Source: Bacteroidales bacterium (lineage in GTDB: Bacteria > Bacteroidota > Bacteroidia > Bacteroidales > VadinHA17). Taken from it: DNA of 64,000 nucleotides. The DNA lies in the NCBI GenBank assembly GCA_003141895.1, contig PLNT01000046.1:1-64000 (forward strand), read 5' to 3'. Under the pieces are notes generated by a model that had not been told where the DNA came from, made no database searches, and saw nothing but the letters and a program-made list of their open reading frames with translations. Below are positions 27,169 to 35,405 of the stretch, piece after piece (the first letter of the stretch is position 1; each line of letters begins with the position of its first letter). Both the position numbers and the translations under genes were made by a program.

Positions 27169-27912
27169 ATGAACGGATACGGCAGAGGAATCCTGGGATT
27201 ACCCCCGGTTGTGAAAAATATCATAATGATTAATGTTTTGATGCTTCTGGCTTATTATGCAGCAGGAAGCGTTTTCGGGGTTGATCTCAATGCATTGCTT
27301 GGGCTTTATTTTCCAAAATCGGAACAATTCAAGCCTTTGCAGATTGTCACCCATATGTTTATGCATGCAAACTTCTGGCATATATTCTTCAATATGTATG
27401 CCTTGTTCATATTCGGGCCGATTCTGGAGAATGTGTGGGGGCCAAAACGTTTCTTCATTTTCTATATGGTTTGCGGATTAGGAGCAGCATTTACTCATGA
27501 AACGGTTATCTTCTTTCAGTATAATCATCTTATTAATAGTATGAGTCCTGATAATCTGCAGGCAGTTATTTCTGAAGGTGCGAACTATCTTCGACAGGGA
27601 AAGGTATTTACCGAGCCTGATATGCAAAATCTTCAGATATTGCTTAATACTCCAACTGTTGGTGCTTCGGGAGCTATATTCGGTGTTTTGCTTGCATTTG
27701 GAGTTCTTTTCCCAAATACTCAATTGATGCTGCTTATTCCACCCATTCCTATAAAGGCAAAATGGCTTGTTTTGGGCTATGGAGCTCTTGAACTTTTCCT
27801 TGCAGTAACACAACCGGGGAGTAATATAGCTCATGCTGCTCATCTTGGCGGCATGCTTTTTGGATATATTCTGATCAGGTATTGGAGAAAAACAACTAAT
27901 ACTTTGTACTGA
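27169..27912 (+). CDS. Rhomboid family intramembrane serine protease
   Basis: 247-residue inner-membrane protein with six predicted helices. The catalytic serine lies in GASGAIFG (about residue 167) and the catalytic histidine in AHAAHLGGMLFGY near the C-terminus. The L1-loop region HMFMHANFWHIFFNMYALFIFG is typical. A hydrophilic insertion of about 50 residues (FFQYNH to LLNTP) separates helices before the active serine. The TGA stop overlaps the ATG of the next rhomboid gene by one base. Substrate unknown. Confidence 0.92.
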   Translation: MNGYGRGILGLPPVVKNIIMINVLMLLAYYAAGSVFGVDLNALLGLYFPKSEQFKPLQIVTHMFMHANFWHIFFNMYALFIFGPILENVWGPKRFFIFYMVCGLGAAFTHETVIFFQYNHLINSMSPDNLQAVISEGANYLRQGKVFTEPDMQNLQILLNTPTVGASGAIFGVLLAFGVLFPNTQLMLLIPPIPIKAKWLVLGYGALELFLAVTQPGSNIAHAAHLGGMLFGYILIRYWRKTTNTLY

Positions 27913-28799
27913 TGGGGATCTTTGATGACATAAGATTAACCTTCAGAAAAGGGAATAATCTTACAAAGCTTATCTATATTAATGTTGCAGTATTTATTCT
28001 GATAACGATTGTTGCTGTTATTGGATTTCTGCTTAATAACAATATAATATCTGAAAAAACCCTCGAACTTCTCTCGGTGCCTGCTTCTCTTAAAGTCTTG
28101 CTCGTACGTCCCTGGACATTGATCACCTATATGTTCACTCATAAAGATATTTGGCACATCCTGTTCAACATGTTATGGTTGTATTGGTTTGGCAGAATCT
28201 TTCTTGAATATCTAGATGAAAGGAAGCTTGTTGCTGTATATCTTCTCGGCGGAATTTGCGGAGCCCTGGTATATATTATCTCATTCAATGTCTTTCCGGC
28301 CTTTACATCCGTAGTTGCTGATTCTGCTGCTATTGGAGCTTCTGCATCGGTAATGGCCATTGTGGTCGCAATTGCAGTATATGTACCGGATTATACTGTG
28401 CAGATCTTTTTATTTGGAAGGATAAAGATAAAGTATATGGCTCTGGCGATATTTGTCCTTACCTCAGTTATGGACTTTTCAGTAAACTCAGGAGGAAAGC
28501 TCGCTCATATTGGAGGGGCTTTTTTCGGTTATTTCTATATAATAAATCTGAAACAGGGGCACGATATCGGAAAGGGATTTAATAAAATAATTGACTTTTT
28601 TGTAACTATGTTTAAACCAAGAAAAAGGCTTAAAGTCACTCACAAAAAAGTTGCTACTGAATTTGAATATAATAAAATCAGGGCTGAACATCAGACGAAA
28701 ATAAACCTCATTTTGGATAAAATATCCAAAGGAGGTTATGATAGCCTGACTAAGGAAGAGAAGGAAGCACTTTTTAAGGAGAGTCAGAAAAAAAATTGA
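27912..28799 (+). CDS. Rhomboid family protein 2 with cytoplasmic tail
   Basis: 295 residues, translationally coupled to the first rhomboid (TGATG). Rhomboid motifs: FTHKDIWHILFNMLWLYWFG, catalytic-serine motif GASASVMA (Ala instead of the usual second Gly after Ser), and histidine in AHIGGAFFGY. The C-terminal 80 residues are charged and cytoplasmic and end in a helical segment ISKGGYDSLTKEEKEALF. The GxSx serine and histidine are both present, so activity is plausible despite the Ala. It may work with the first protein as a pair. Confidence 0.88.
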   Translation: MGIFDDIRLTFRKGNNLTKLIYINVAVFILITIVAVIGFLLNNNIISEKTLELLSVPASLKVLLVRPWTLITYMFTHKDIWHILFNMLWLYWFGRIFLEYLDERKLVAVYLLGGICGALVYIISFNVFPAFTSVVADSAAIGASASVMAIVVAIAVYVPDYTVQIFLFGRIKIKYMALAIFVLTSVMDFSVNSGGKLAHIGGAFFGYFYIINLKQGHDIGKGFNKIIDFFVTMFKPRKRLKVTHKKVATEFEYNKIRAEHQTKINLILDKISKGGYDSLTKEEKEALFKESQKKN

Positions 28800-28911
28800 C
28801 ACCAACTATTTAACAGTTGGTACAACTTTTACACCTTATCGTCAAAAAACATTCTTCCGGAATAAATGTTCCTGTTAATAGTACTATTTTCGTAATCACA
28901 AATTATTGTAA

Positions 28912-29988
28912 TTGAGAATAATCCTTTATAAAACTCTGCTAGCCGTAAATGTTGTCTTTGCTTTTACGCTTCTCATTTCATATCTCGCGGTAATAATTAG
29001 TCCCGGGGATTTTGCGCTGCCTGCATTTTTCGGTCTCGCTTATCCTTATCTACTCTTAATCAATATCATACTTGTTATTGTCTGGGCTATGTTATTAAGA
29101 TTTGAAGCCTTGATATCATTAATTATTATTGCCATCGGTTTCAATCACTTCTCAAATTATATCCAACTCACAAGAGGCTCGGGAGATAAGAATAATACGT
29201 ATAAGGTGTTGAGTTATAATGTACGTCTATTCAATTTTTTTGAATACAATAACGGATCCACATCTGAAAAGAAAGTTATTGAATTCATAAAAACACAAAA
29301 ACCCGATATAATCTGTCTGCAGGAGTTTTTTCTGTCGGGTAATCCGACACTGGAAGAGGCAACTATCATTACCTCCCTGGGTGGCAAATATTATTCTCAC
29401 ATGAAAGTCTCGGGTAGCGGCAAAAACAGGTTTTATGGAATTATCACCTTAAGCAAATTCCCTATTGTTGGCAAAGGTGAAATTGTGCACCAGGGATCTT
29501 CAAGCCGTTCGATTTATACAGACGTGCTGATTGATAAGGATACAATAAGGATCTTCAATAATCATCTTCAGTCCTTCAGGTTAAAAAGAATGGAACGTTC
29601 GTTTATCGAAGAATTAACTTCTTCGGATGCTAAACAGAGCGAAATGAAAACCTTATCAGTCAGTCTCAGGAAAGGATTCGTAAACAGGGCTCTTCAGGCG
29701 CAGGTTCTGAAAGAACAGGTAAACAAATCACCTTATCCGGTATTGGTAGTGGGGGACTTTAATGATACGCCTGTATCATATTCGTACACCAAAATCCGCA
29801 GAGGACTTCATGATTCTTTTGTCAATTCAGGATATGGTGCAGGATTCACATACAAGGGGAATTATCCACCAAACAGGATAGATTATATTTTGTATGATAA
29901 TTCTTTCATTAATAGCTTTTTTGAGATAATTAAAGTGAGGTATTCCGACCATTATCCTATAGTAGCCTATTTCAAAAAGAAAAACTAA
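28912..29988 (+). CDS. Membrane-anchored endonuclease/exonuclease/phosphatase (EEP) family protein
   Basis: 358 residues. Two or three N-terminal membrane helices (to about residue 85) precede an EEP domain with the motifs SYNVRLFN, ICLQEF, GDFNDTP and the terminal SDHYPIVAYF (catalytic His) plus RIDYIL. The start is a TTG; no upstream ATG is in frame and the next internal ATG would cut the membrane region. Fourth gene in the mutL-rhomboid-rhomboid order. Could hydrolyse a phosphodiester in nucleic acid, lipid or a signalling molecule; the topology places the domain on the membrane. Overlaps the convergent dehydratase by 4 bp (CTAA). Confidence 0.85.
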   Translation: MRIILYKTLLAVNVVFAFTLLISYLAVIISPGDFALPAFFGLAYPYLLLINIILVIVWAMLLRFEALISLIIIAIGFNHFSNYIQLTRGSGDKNNTYKVLSYNVRLFNFFEYNNGSTSEKKVIEFIKTQKPDIICLQEFFLSGNPTLEEATIITSLGGKYYSHMKVSGSGKNRFYGIITLSKFPIVGKGEIVHQGSSSRSIYTDVLIDKDTIRIFNNHLQSFRLKRMERSFIEELTSSDAKQSEMKTLSVSLRKGFVNRALQAQVLKEQVNKSPYPVLVVGDFNDTPVSYSYTKIRRGLHDSFVNSGYGAGFTYKGNYPPNRIDYILYDNSFINSFFEIIKVRYSDHYPIVAYFKKKN

Positions 29989-30929
29989 AAGGGTAGTTTT
30001 CTGAAATCCACATTCCCTCCGGAAATGATCAGTCCGATTTTTTTACCTCTGAATAAATCAGGGTTTTCTTTAACTGTTGCAAGAACTGTTGCTGATGATG
30101 GCTCTATAATTATTTTCATTCTCTCCCAGACAAGAAGCATACACTCAATTATTGTTTCTTCCCTCACTGTCAGAATTCTGTCTACATTCTTTTTAATTAT
30201 GGAAAAAGTAAGTTCACTTAAAGATGTAAGAAGTCCGTCAGCACATGTTAAAGGATTAACCGAAGGTGTAAGCTGACCGGTGGAGAAAGAAATGAAAGCA
30301 TCATTTGCATTAAGAGGCTCAGCACCAATAACCTGAATTGCCTTATTGATACCTTTCACGCATGCGGAGGTACCACTTAACAGACCACCACCACCGACTG
30401 GTGCTATAACAATATCAAGGTCATTCTTTTCGTTGAGAAGTTCAAGAGCGGCAGTCCCCTGACCGCAGATTACATTAAAATTATCGTAAGGATGGATAAG
30501 GGTTGCGCCAGTTTTCTCCATTATCAATTTTGTTGCATCTTCACGGGCCTGCAGGGTAGGTTTACAAAAGGTAATATGGGCGCCGTAACCAGCAACTGCA
30601 TTTTTCTTCACAAGAGGTGCAGTCTCGGGCATAACAATATTTGCTTTTATTCCATTCATTCTTGCAGCCAGTGCCAGAGCCGCCGCATGATTACCAGAGG
30701 AATGGGTTACAACACCTTTAAGTTTCTCCTCATCTGACATTGAAAGTACCGCATTCGTTGCACCCCTGAACTTAAATGCGCCAACCTTTTGAAAATTCTC
30801 ACATTTAAAGAAAAGCTCACAGTCATAAAGTTCATTTAGCTGATGAGATGTCAGAATGGGAGTATGATGAATGAATGACTTGATTCTTGAATAAGCTGCC
30901 TGGATATCGCTAAGTTCGGGTATTTTCAT
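29985..30929 (-). CDS. PLP-dependent threonine/serine dehydratase family protein
   Basis: Fold-type II PLP enzyme of about 314 residues from the ATG at 30929 (an in-frame ATG at 30947 adds six residues). The PLP lysine is in QKVGAFKFRGA (Lys53), the substrate loop is SSGNHAAA and the phosphate-binding glycine loop is VGGGGLLSG. There is no ACT regulatory domain, so it belongs with catabolic threonine dehydratases and serine racemases rather than IlvA. Expected reaction: threonine to 2-oxobutanoate or serine to pyruvate, cytoplasmic. Racemase activity cannot be excluded. Confidence 0.9.
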   Translation of the reverse strand: MKIPELSDIQAAYSRIKSFIHHTPILTSHQLNELYDCELFFKCENFQKVGAFKFRGATNAVLSMSDEEKLKGVVTHSSGNHAAALALAARMNGIKANIVMPETAPLVKKNAVAGYGAHITFCKPTLQAREDATKLIMEKTGATLIHPYDNFNVICGQGTAALELLNEKNDLDIVIAPVGGGGLLSGTSACVKGINKAIQVIGAEPLNANDAFISFSTGQLTPSVNPLTCADGLLTSLSELTFSIIKKNVDRILTVREETIIECMLLVWERMKIIIEPSSATVLATVKENPDLFRGKKIGLIISGGNVDFRKLPF

Positions 30930-31006
30930 GAAGTAGGTTTTTTTCAAAAATAATACTTTTCCCGGGATTGCCCGCCACCCCCCCTAAATGGTGACTTTCA
31001 AATTTA

Positions 31007-31062
31007 TTTAAAGCACAGTATTAGTCCCCCTTTAGGGGGACGGCCGCGTAGCGGCCAGGGGG
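31007..31062. repeat. Dispersed GC-rich repeat, copy upstream of ppa
   Basis: Begins TTTAAAG, then GTATTAGTCCCCCTTTAGGGGG, a CGGCCGCGTAGCGGCC hairpin and a closing G-run. A close copy with the same order of parts lies on the other side of ppa at 31774-31830. C-runs of the same kind also precede it (30977-30984). Confidence 0.75.
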
Positions 31063-31167
31063 TTTACCTTTAAAAATGTTTTATATTTTGATTATTTTTA
31101 TAAACAAAAGTTCATAATTTGTGTCTTATAGTAGGTTTAAAATTTAATTTCATTAAATGATCACTTC

Positions 31168-31722
31168 ATGAAAAACTCTGCTCATCCCTGGCATTCGGTT
31201 GATACAGGGAAAAATGCGCCAATTTCTGTAAAAAGCATTATTGAGATTCCAAAAGGATCTAATGGCAAATACGAATTGGATAAGGCTACCGGTTTGCTAC
31301 GTCTCGACAGGGTGTTATTTTCGTCTGTCCACTATCCGGCTAACTATGGGTTTATCCCACAGACCTATTGTGATGACCACGATCCTCTTGATATACTGGT
31401 TATTTGTTCCATAGAACTTTTTCCAATGAGTATAGTCGAGGCAAAAGTAATCGGAGCGATGGAAATGATTGATGGTGATGAACGGGATGATAAAATAATT
31501 GCAGTTGCCGGCAATGATATGTCTGTTAATTATATCAACGAATTATCTGAGCTTCCGCCTCATACACTCGTAGAATTAAAAAGGTTTTTTGAAGATTATA
31601 AAAAACTTGAACATAAAAATGTAATTGTGGAACAATTTCTGAACAAGGAAAAAGCCTATGATATTATCGTTGAGGGGATGAGGCTCTATCAGGAAAAGAA
31701 GGAAGTACTGTTACAATCCTGA
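31168..31722 (+). CDS. ppa: Soluble inorganic pyrophosphatase (family I)
   Basis: Hydrolyses pyrophosphate to two phosphates in the cytoplasm. 184 residues with family I landmarks: [29 protein letters not shown] and the metal-binding [11 protein letters not shown], then [11 protein letters not shown]. Monocistronic between two copies of a GC-rich repeat. Two membrane pyrophosphatases lie 5-11 kb away, so this organism encodes three ways to deal with pyrophosphate within about 11 kb. Confidence 0.95.
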   Translation: MKNSAHPWHSVDTGKNAPISVKSIIEIPKGSNGKYELDKATGLLRLDRVLFSSVHYPANYGFIPQTYCDDHDPLDILVICSIELFPMSIVEAKVIGAMEMIDGDERDDKIIAVAGNDMSVNYINELSELPPHTLVELKRFFEDYKKLEHKNVIVEQFLNKEKAYDIIVEGMRLYQEKKEVLLQS

Positions 31723-31773
31723 GGTAACACCCCCAAAGGGGGGCTATAGTTTCATTTTAATCACTAAAATTCG

Positions 31774-31830
31774 TTTAAAGTACCGTATTTGTCCCCCTTT
31801 AGGGGGGACCGCCGTATAGAGGCGAGGGGG
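31774..31830. repeat. Dispersed GC-rich repeat, copy downstream of ppa
   Basis: TTTAAAG, then CCGTATTTGTCCCCCTTTAGGGGGG, GACCGCCGTATAGAGGCGAGGGGG: the same order of parts as the copy at 31007, with substitutions that keep the hairpins approximately paired. A further CCCCCAAAGGGGGG palindrome lies at about 31730. Likely to be transcribed from ppa and could act as a terminator. Confidence 0.75.
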
Positions 31831-31860
31831 TCGCCTACAAGATCTCTACAAAATTAATGA

Positions 31861-32262
31861 CTACCGTGTCTTAGCCGTAGCAATTATCATTTTTGAATTC
31901 AACCTGTTGCCGAGAGAGAGCACATTAACCAAATCCTGGATGGGAAGTGAATTATCAAAACGCAGCATTATAAAAGCATCCGGAGAATGTGTCAGTTCTT
32001 TCTTTAATTGCGCTTCAAGTGCATCAAAAGGCACCTGCATATTGTTCACATAATAAACCTTCTCTTTTGTCATGGTAAGATTAATTTCCTTCTTCTGAAG
32101 TGTCTGGCTGTTCCTTGAATTTGGCAATGACACCCTTATCATGCTCGGGTTCAGCAATGTTGAAATAATGATGAAGAACAGCATGAGAAAAAACATGATG
32201 TCGTTCATAGAAGAAGTAAATACTTCAGCAGTAAAATCTTTTTTCTTGCGAAGGCTTATCAT
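31861..32262 (-). CDS. ExbD/TolR-type biopolymer transport protein (pair 1)
   Basis: 133-residue stator partner of a proton-driven ExbB/ExbD or TolQ/TolR motor. A basic N-terminus precedes one membrane helix containing the proton-carrying Asp21 in SSMNDIMFFLMLFF; the remainder is the periplasmic ExbD/TolR domain. Overlaps the upstream ExbB gene by 4 bp. Close paralogue of the protein at 33854. No TonB or TolA gene is adjacent. Confidence 0.9.
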   Translation of the reverse strand: MISLRKKKDFTAEVFTSSMNDIMFFLMLFFIIISTLLNPSMIRVSLPNSRNSQTLQKKEINLTMTKEKVYYVNNMQVPFDALEAQLKKELTHSPDAFIMLRFDNSLPIQDLVNVLSLGNRLNSKMIIATAKTR

Positions 32263-32963
32263 TTTGACGGACTTTTTAACAGATCAATAAAGTTCATCGC
32301 ATTCCATTCAAGCTGGTGGATAGCCTTATTTACCATGATATTGAGCCAGTGATATCCTATATATGCGACTATACCTACAATTAGTCCCGATGCGCTGGAG
32401 ACCATTTTGACATAAAGTCCGGCAGAAACACTACCAATACTTACATCGCTTGTCATAGAAATATTGAAGAATATTTTTATTACTCCGATTATAGTTCCCA
32501 GGAAACCAAACATTGGAGCAATACCTGCTATTACAGCCAGTATTTGAATATTTTTTTCAAGATCATATACTTCAAATTTGCCGGCAATCTCGATTGACTC
32601 TTCGATTTCTTTGATAGGTTTACCTAAACGTGATATTCCTTTTTCAATCATCCGGGCAATAGGTTTTGAAGTACTCCTGCAAAGGGCGAGTGCTGCATCG
32701 GTTCTGCCATTAAGAATATATTCATGAATACTGTTCATAAAGTCTACATCTGAGCTGATATGTCGTCTGATAGTCAAATAACGTTCAATAAACACATAGA
32801 CAGCAATTATCGAAAGCAACGCTATGGGTATCATTATGATGCCTCCCTTCATAATAATATCTATCATTTTTGTTGCTTCAGGTGCGTGTTGAATGGGAAG
32901 TGCTACACCCGATTTATTCAGAGTATCAAGGGTCTGTGTAATTTCAGAAAAGACAGCGGTCAT
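32259..32963 (-). CDS. MotA/TolQ/ExbB proton channel protein (pair 1)
   Basis: 234 residues, three membrane helices. Residues about 36-60 form the first helix, and the conserved C-terminal pair is IAPMFGFLGTIIGVIKIF and SASGLIVGIVAYIGYHWL. Forms the proton channel with the ExbD encoded by the overlapping next gene. Divergent from an equivalent pair that starts 226 bp away. The energised outer-membrane partner is unknown. Confidence 0.92.
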   Translation of the reverse strand: MTAVFSEITQTLDTLNKSGVALPIQHAPEATKMIDIIMKGGIIMIPIALLSIIAVYVFIERYLTIRRHISSDVDFMNSIHEYILNGRTDAALALCRSTSKPIARMIEKGISRLGKPIKEIEESIEIAGKFEVYDLEKNIQILAVIAGIAPMFGFLGTIIGVIKIFFNISMTSDVSIGSVSAGLYVKMVSSASGLIVGIVAYIGYHWLNIMVNKAIHQLEWNAMNFIDLLKSPSK

Positions 32964-33127
32964 ATAGATTAGTATTATTGTTACTATTCAAAACGAGAAC
33001 TGAAAAGAAAAATTATCAACTCGGGAAAATATTAAATTAATGTCTGAGTTAAAGTTAGCAGATTAAAACCCAAATTTAGTTGTTACAACAGGTTTTTCCT
33101 AAAGAGTTAGTACATTTGTTTATATAA

Positions 33128-33154
33128 AATTCCCTGCTTCACGAGCCGGGAATT
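33128..33154 (+). promoter_or_regulatory. Leader hairpin before ExbB/ExbD pair 2
   Basis: AATTCCC and GGGAATT flank an inner GCT/AGC stem, giving a hairpin in the probable 5' leader 35 bp before the start codon at 33190. TACATTTG at 33111-33118 matches the -7 consensus just upstream. No T-run follows, so it is not a standard terminator; it may affect translation or mRNA stability. Confidence 0.4.
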
Positions 33155-33189
33155 ATTAATAACTTTGTTGGCTTAAAAAAAGAATAAAT

Positions 33190-33852
33190 ATGCTTTACAA
33201 TTACATTCTACTGGCGATTGATCAACCACACTTAAAGGACACTAACTCAGTTAATAATGTGGCAGAACTGCTTATGAAGGGAGGTTTTATTATGATCCCT
33301 ATTCTTTTATTATCTATTTTCAGTATTTATCTTTTCATAGAAAGGTTTTTATATATAAGAAAAACCACAATCGTTGATCAGGCACTTGTTTTCAATATTA
33401 TTGATGAACTCCGGAACAAAAGATCAGAGGATGCCCTGGCTCATTCAAGGAATATTGACACATCTCTGGGAAGAATACTCGAAAGCGGGCTAAGTCAGGG
33501 TGGAAAAACCCCTCAGGAAATGGAGAATTATATGGAAGCAACAGCCAACCTCGAGATTTCAGAGATGGAAAAAAACACAGGCTATCTTGGCATAATTGCA
33601 GGTATTGCTCCCATGTTAGGTTTCATTGGAACAATTGCCGGTGTAATCAAGATCTTCTATAACATCTCACTGGCTGATAACATCAGTATCGGAATTATTG
33701 CCGGAGGATTATACCAGAAAATGATCTGCAGCGGCACAGGATTAATTGTAGGTGTTATTGCTTACAGTTGTTATCATTATTTGCAAATGATGATTGACCG
33801 CTATTCCATTGATATGCAAAGACAGGTTAATGAGGTTATAAAGGTTTTGTAA
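33190..33852 (+). CDS. MotA/TolQ/ExbB proton channel protein (pair 2)
   Basis: 220-residue paralogue of the divergent ExbB at 32259. Same three-helix plan, with GGFIMIPILLLSIFSIYLFIERF, IAPMLGFIGTIAGVIKIFYNI and GTGLIVGVIAYSCYHYL. One base separates it from its ExbD. Probably a second stator with its own partner or expression condition. Confidence 0.92.
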   Translation: MLYNYILLAIDQPHLKDTNSVNNVAELLMKGGFIMIPILLLSIFSIYLFIERFLYIRKTTIVDQALVFNIIDELRNKRSEDALAHSRNIDTSLGRILESGLSQGGKTPQEMENYMEATANLEISEMEKNTGYLGIIAGIAPMLGFIGTIAGVIKIFYNISLADNISIGIIAGGLYQKMICSGTGLIVGVIAYSCYHYLQMMIDRYSIDMQRQVNEVIKVL

Positions 33853-33853
33853 A

Positions 33854-34258
33854 ATGATTATCAAAAGAAAAAAACACTTTAAGGCGGAAGTCAGTACTTC
33901 TTCTCTGAATGACATAATGTTTTTTCTGCTTTTGTTTTTTCTGATAGTCTCTTCACTCGCAAATCCGAATGTGATAAAGTTATTATTGCCCAACTCAAAA
34001 TCTGCTCAGAATCTTACTAAGCAACAAATAACATTGTCTGTAACCAGGGATAAAAAATATTACCTCGATAGTCATCAGATTAGTTTCGATGATATTGAAC
34101 CATTATTAAAAGCAAGAATAAGCACACTTCAGGAACCAACTGTTATTCTGAGGATGGAACAATCACTTACTGTCCAGGATCTTGCTGATCTACTTGAAAT
34201 TGGCACGCGTCTAAAGGTAAAAATGGTAATGGCCACAAACAAGACTCCCGGTTCGTAG
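33854..34258 (+). CDS. ExbD/TolR-type biopolymer transport protein (pair 2)
   Basis: 134 residues, paralogue of the protein at 31861. Basic N-terminus, proton-carrying Asp20 in SSLNDIMFFLLLFF, then the periplasmic domain with VILRMEQSLTVQDL matching IMLRFDNSLPIQDL in the other copy. It ends 28 bp before the convergent OmpA-type lipoprotein gene. Confidence 0.9.
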   Translation: MIIKRKKHFKAEVSTSSLNDIMFFLLLFFLIVSSLANPNVIKLLLPNSKSAQNLTKQQITLSVTRDKKYYLDSHQISFDDIEPLLKARISTLQEPTVILRMEQSLTVQDLADLLEIGTRLKVKMVMATNKTPGS

Positions 34259-34285
34259 TTTATAACTGAATTCGCCGAAATCTCT

Positions 34286-35209
34286 TTAGTTTTGCAGTAA
34301 TTTCATTATTTCGTCCAGTTTTGGAGAAAGAATTATCTCTGTTCTTCTGTTCGTGGCTCTTCCTTCCGGAGTATCATTTTCAGATTTCGGAAAAAATTCG
34401 CCTTTCCCAGAGGCAGTCACCCTAATGGGCGCAATATTATAATCAGTAGTAAGAATCCTGACAATTGATGTGGCTCTTGCAACACTTAGATCCCAGTTAT
34501 CTTTATAAATATTTGTTTTTATTGGTACATTATCTGTATGCCCTTCCACAAGGATATCGATGTCAGGGTTTTTATCCAGAACTTCGCTTAACAACTTCAA
34601 AGCATTTTTCCCTTTGTCTTCAACGGCAGAACTTCCCGATTGGAATAATAGTTTATCTGACATTGAAACGTACACTTTTCCGTTCTTTATTTCAACCGAC
34701 AGTTCATCAGAATTAAATCCGAGCAAAGCATTACGTAAAATACTATTCAGTCTATTTGTGATGGAATCCTGTTTTGCAATAATACGTTGCATCTCAGTCA
34801 ATGATTTTTCTCTTTCGGCAAGCTGTCTTTCTTTTGTGTTCAGCTCATCAGATTTAGCTTCCATAGCTTTGTTGAACTGGTCAGTTTTTGAAAGGTTCTC
34901 ATCGATTAATTTTCTGTATTTCCCATCTAAAGCATTATTTTTATCGGATAAGGAATTATATCTGACGGTAAGGTCAGTGTACCTGCTAGTTATCCGCATT
35001 ATTGTATCCTTTAACACGATGATTTCTCTTTCTTTTGCTGCCAGATTAGAACATAATTTATCTCTTTCTATAACTACTGTTTTAAGGTTTTTGCTCCACA
35101 AACCAGGTACCTTAGCGGGTTTTGAATCACCACATTTATATACCGGAGCACAACCAATCAGTAGTACAAATAATGTCAATGGAAATAATAATTTGTTTAT
35201 CCTTTTCAT
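34286..35209 (-). CDS. OmpA-family peptidoglycan-binding lipoprotein
   Basis: 307 residues. Lipobox LLIGC (Cys20) for outer-membrane attachment, a long coiled coil (about 45-150) and a C-terminal OmpA domain (about 175-300). The peptidoglycan-contact motifs are ILVEGHTDNVPI, WDLSVARATSIVRIL and ATNRRTEI. The lipid anchor, coiled spacer and OmpA domain recall Pal or a MotB-type tether. Located next to ExbB/ExbD motors, which fits a Tol-Pal-like envelope role, although it is on the opposite strand to pair 2. Confidence 0.9.
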   Translation of the reverse strand: MKRINKLLFPLTLFVLLIGCAPVYKCGDSKPAKVPGLWSKNLKTVVIERDKLCSNLAAKEREIIVLKDTIMRITSRYTDLTVRYNSLSDKNNALDGKYRKLIDENLSKTDQFNKAMEAKSDELNTKERQLAEREKSLTEMQRIIAKQDSITNRLNSILRNALLGFNSDELSVEIKNGKVYVSMSDKLLFQSGSSAVEDKGKNALKLLSEVLDKNPDIDILVEGHTDNVPIKTNIYKDNWDLSVARATSIVRILTTDYNIAPIRVTASGKGEFFPKSENDTPEGRATNRRTEIILSPKLDEIMKLLQN

Positions 35210-35405
35210 TTTTCTTTCGTTTTAAATAGTAATTCTAAGACAAACTAATATGATTAAATGTTGTAGCTTATTTATAAAGTATTAAATACCTCAAAATAAA
35301 GTTTTGAAATGAGGGATCAAAAGTAACTCCATAATTGATATGATATACAAAAATGTTTTTAACTTACATTCTGCTTTTTTCTATAGTAATTCAAATCCAC
35401 ATAAG

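Noticed and set aside
34560-35225. 221-codon plus-strand frame over the OmpA lipoprotein gene
   Set aside because: Reverse complement of a coiled-coil region; Ser/Leu/Phe-rich shadow with no domain.
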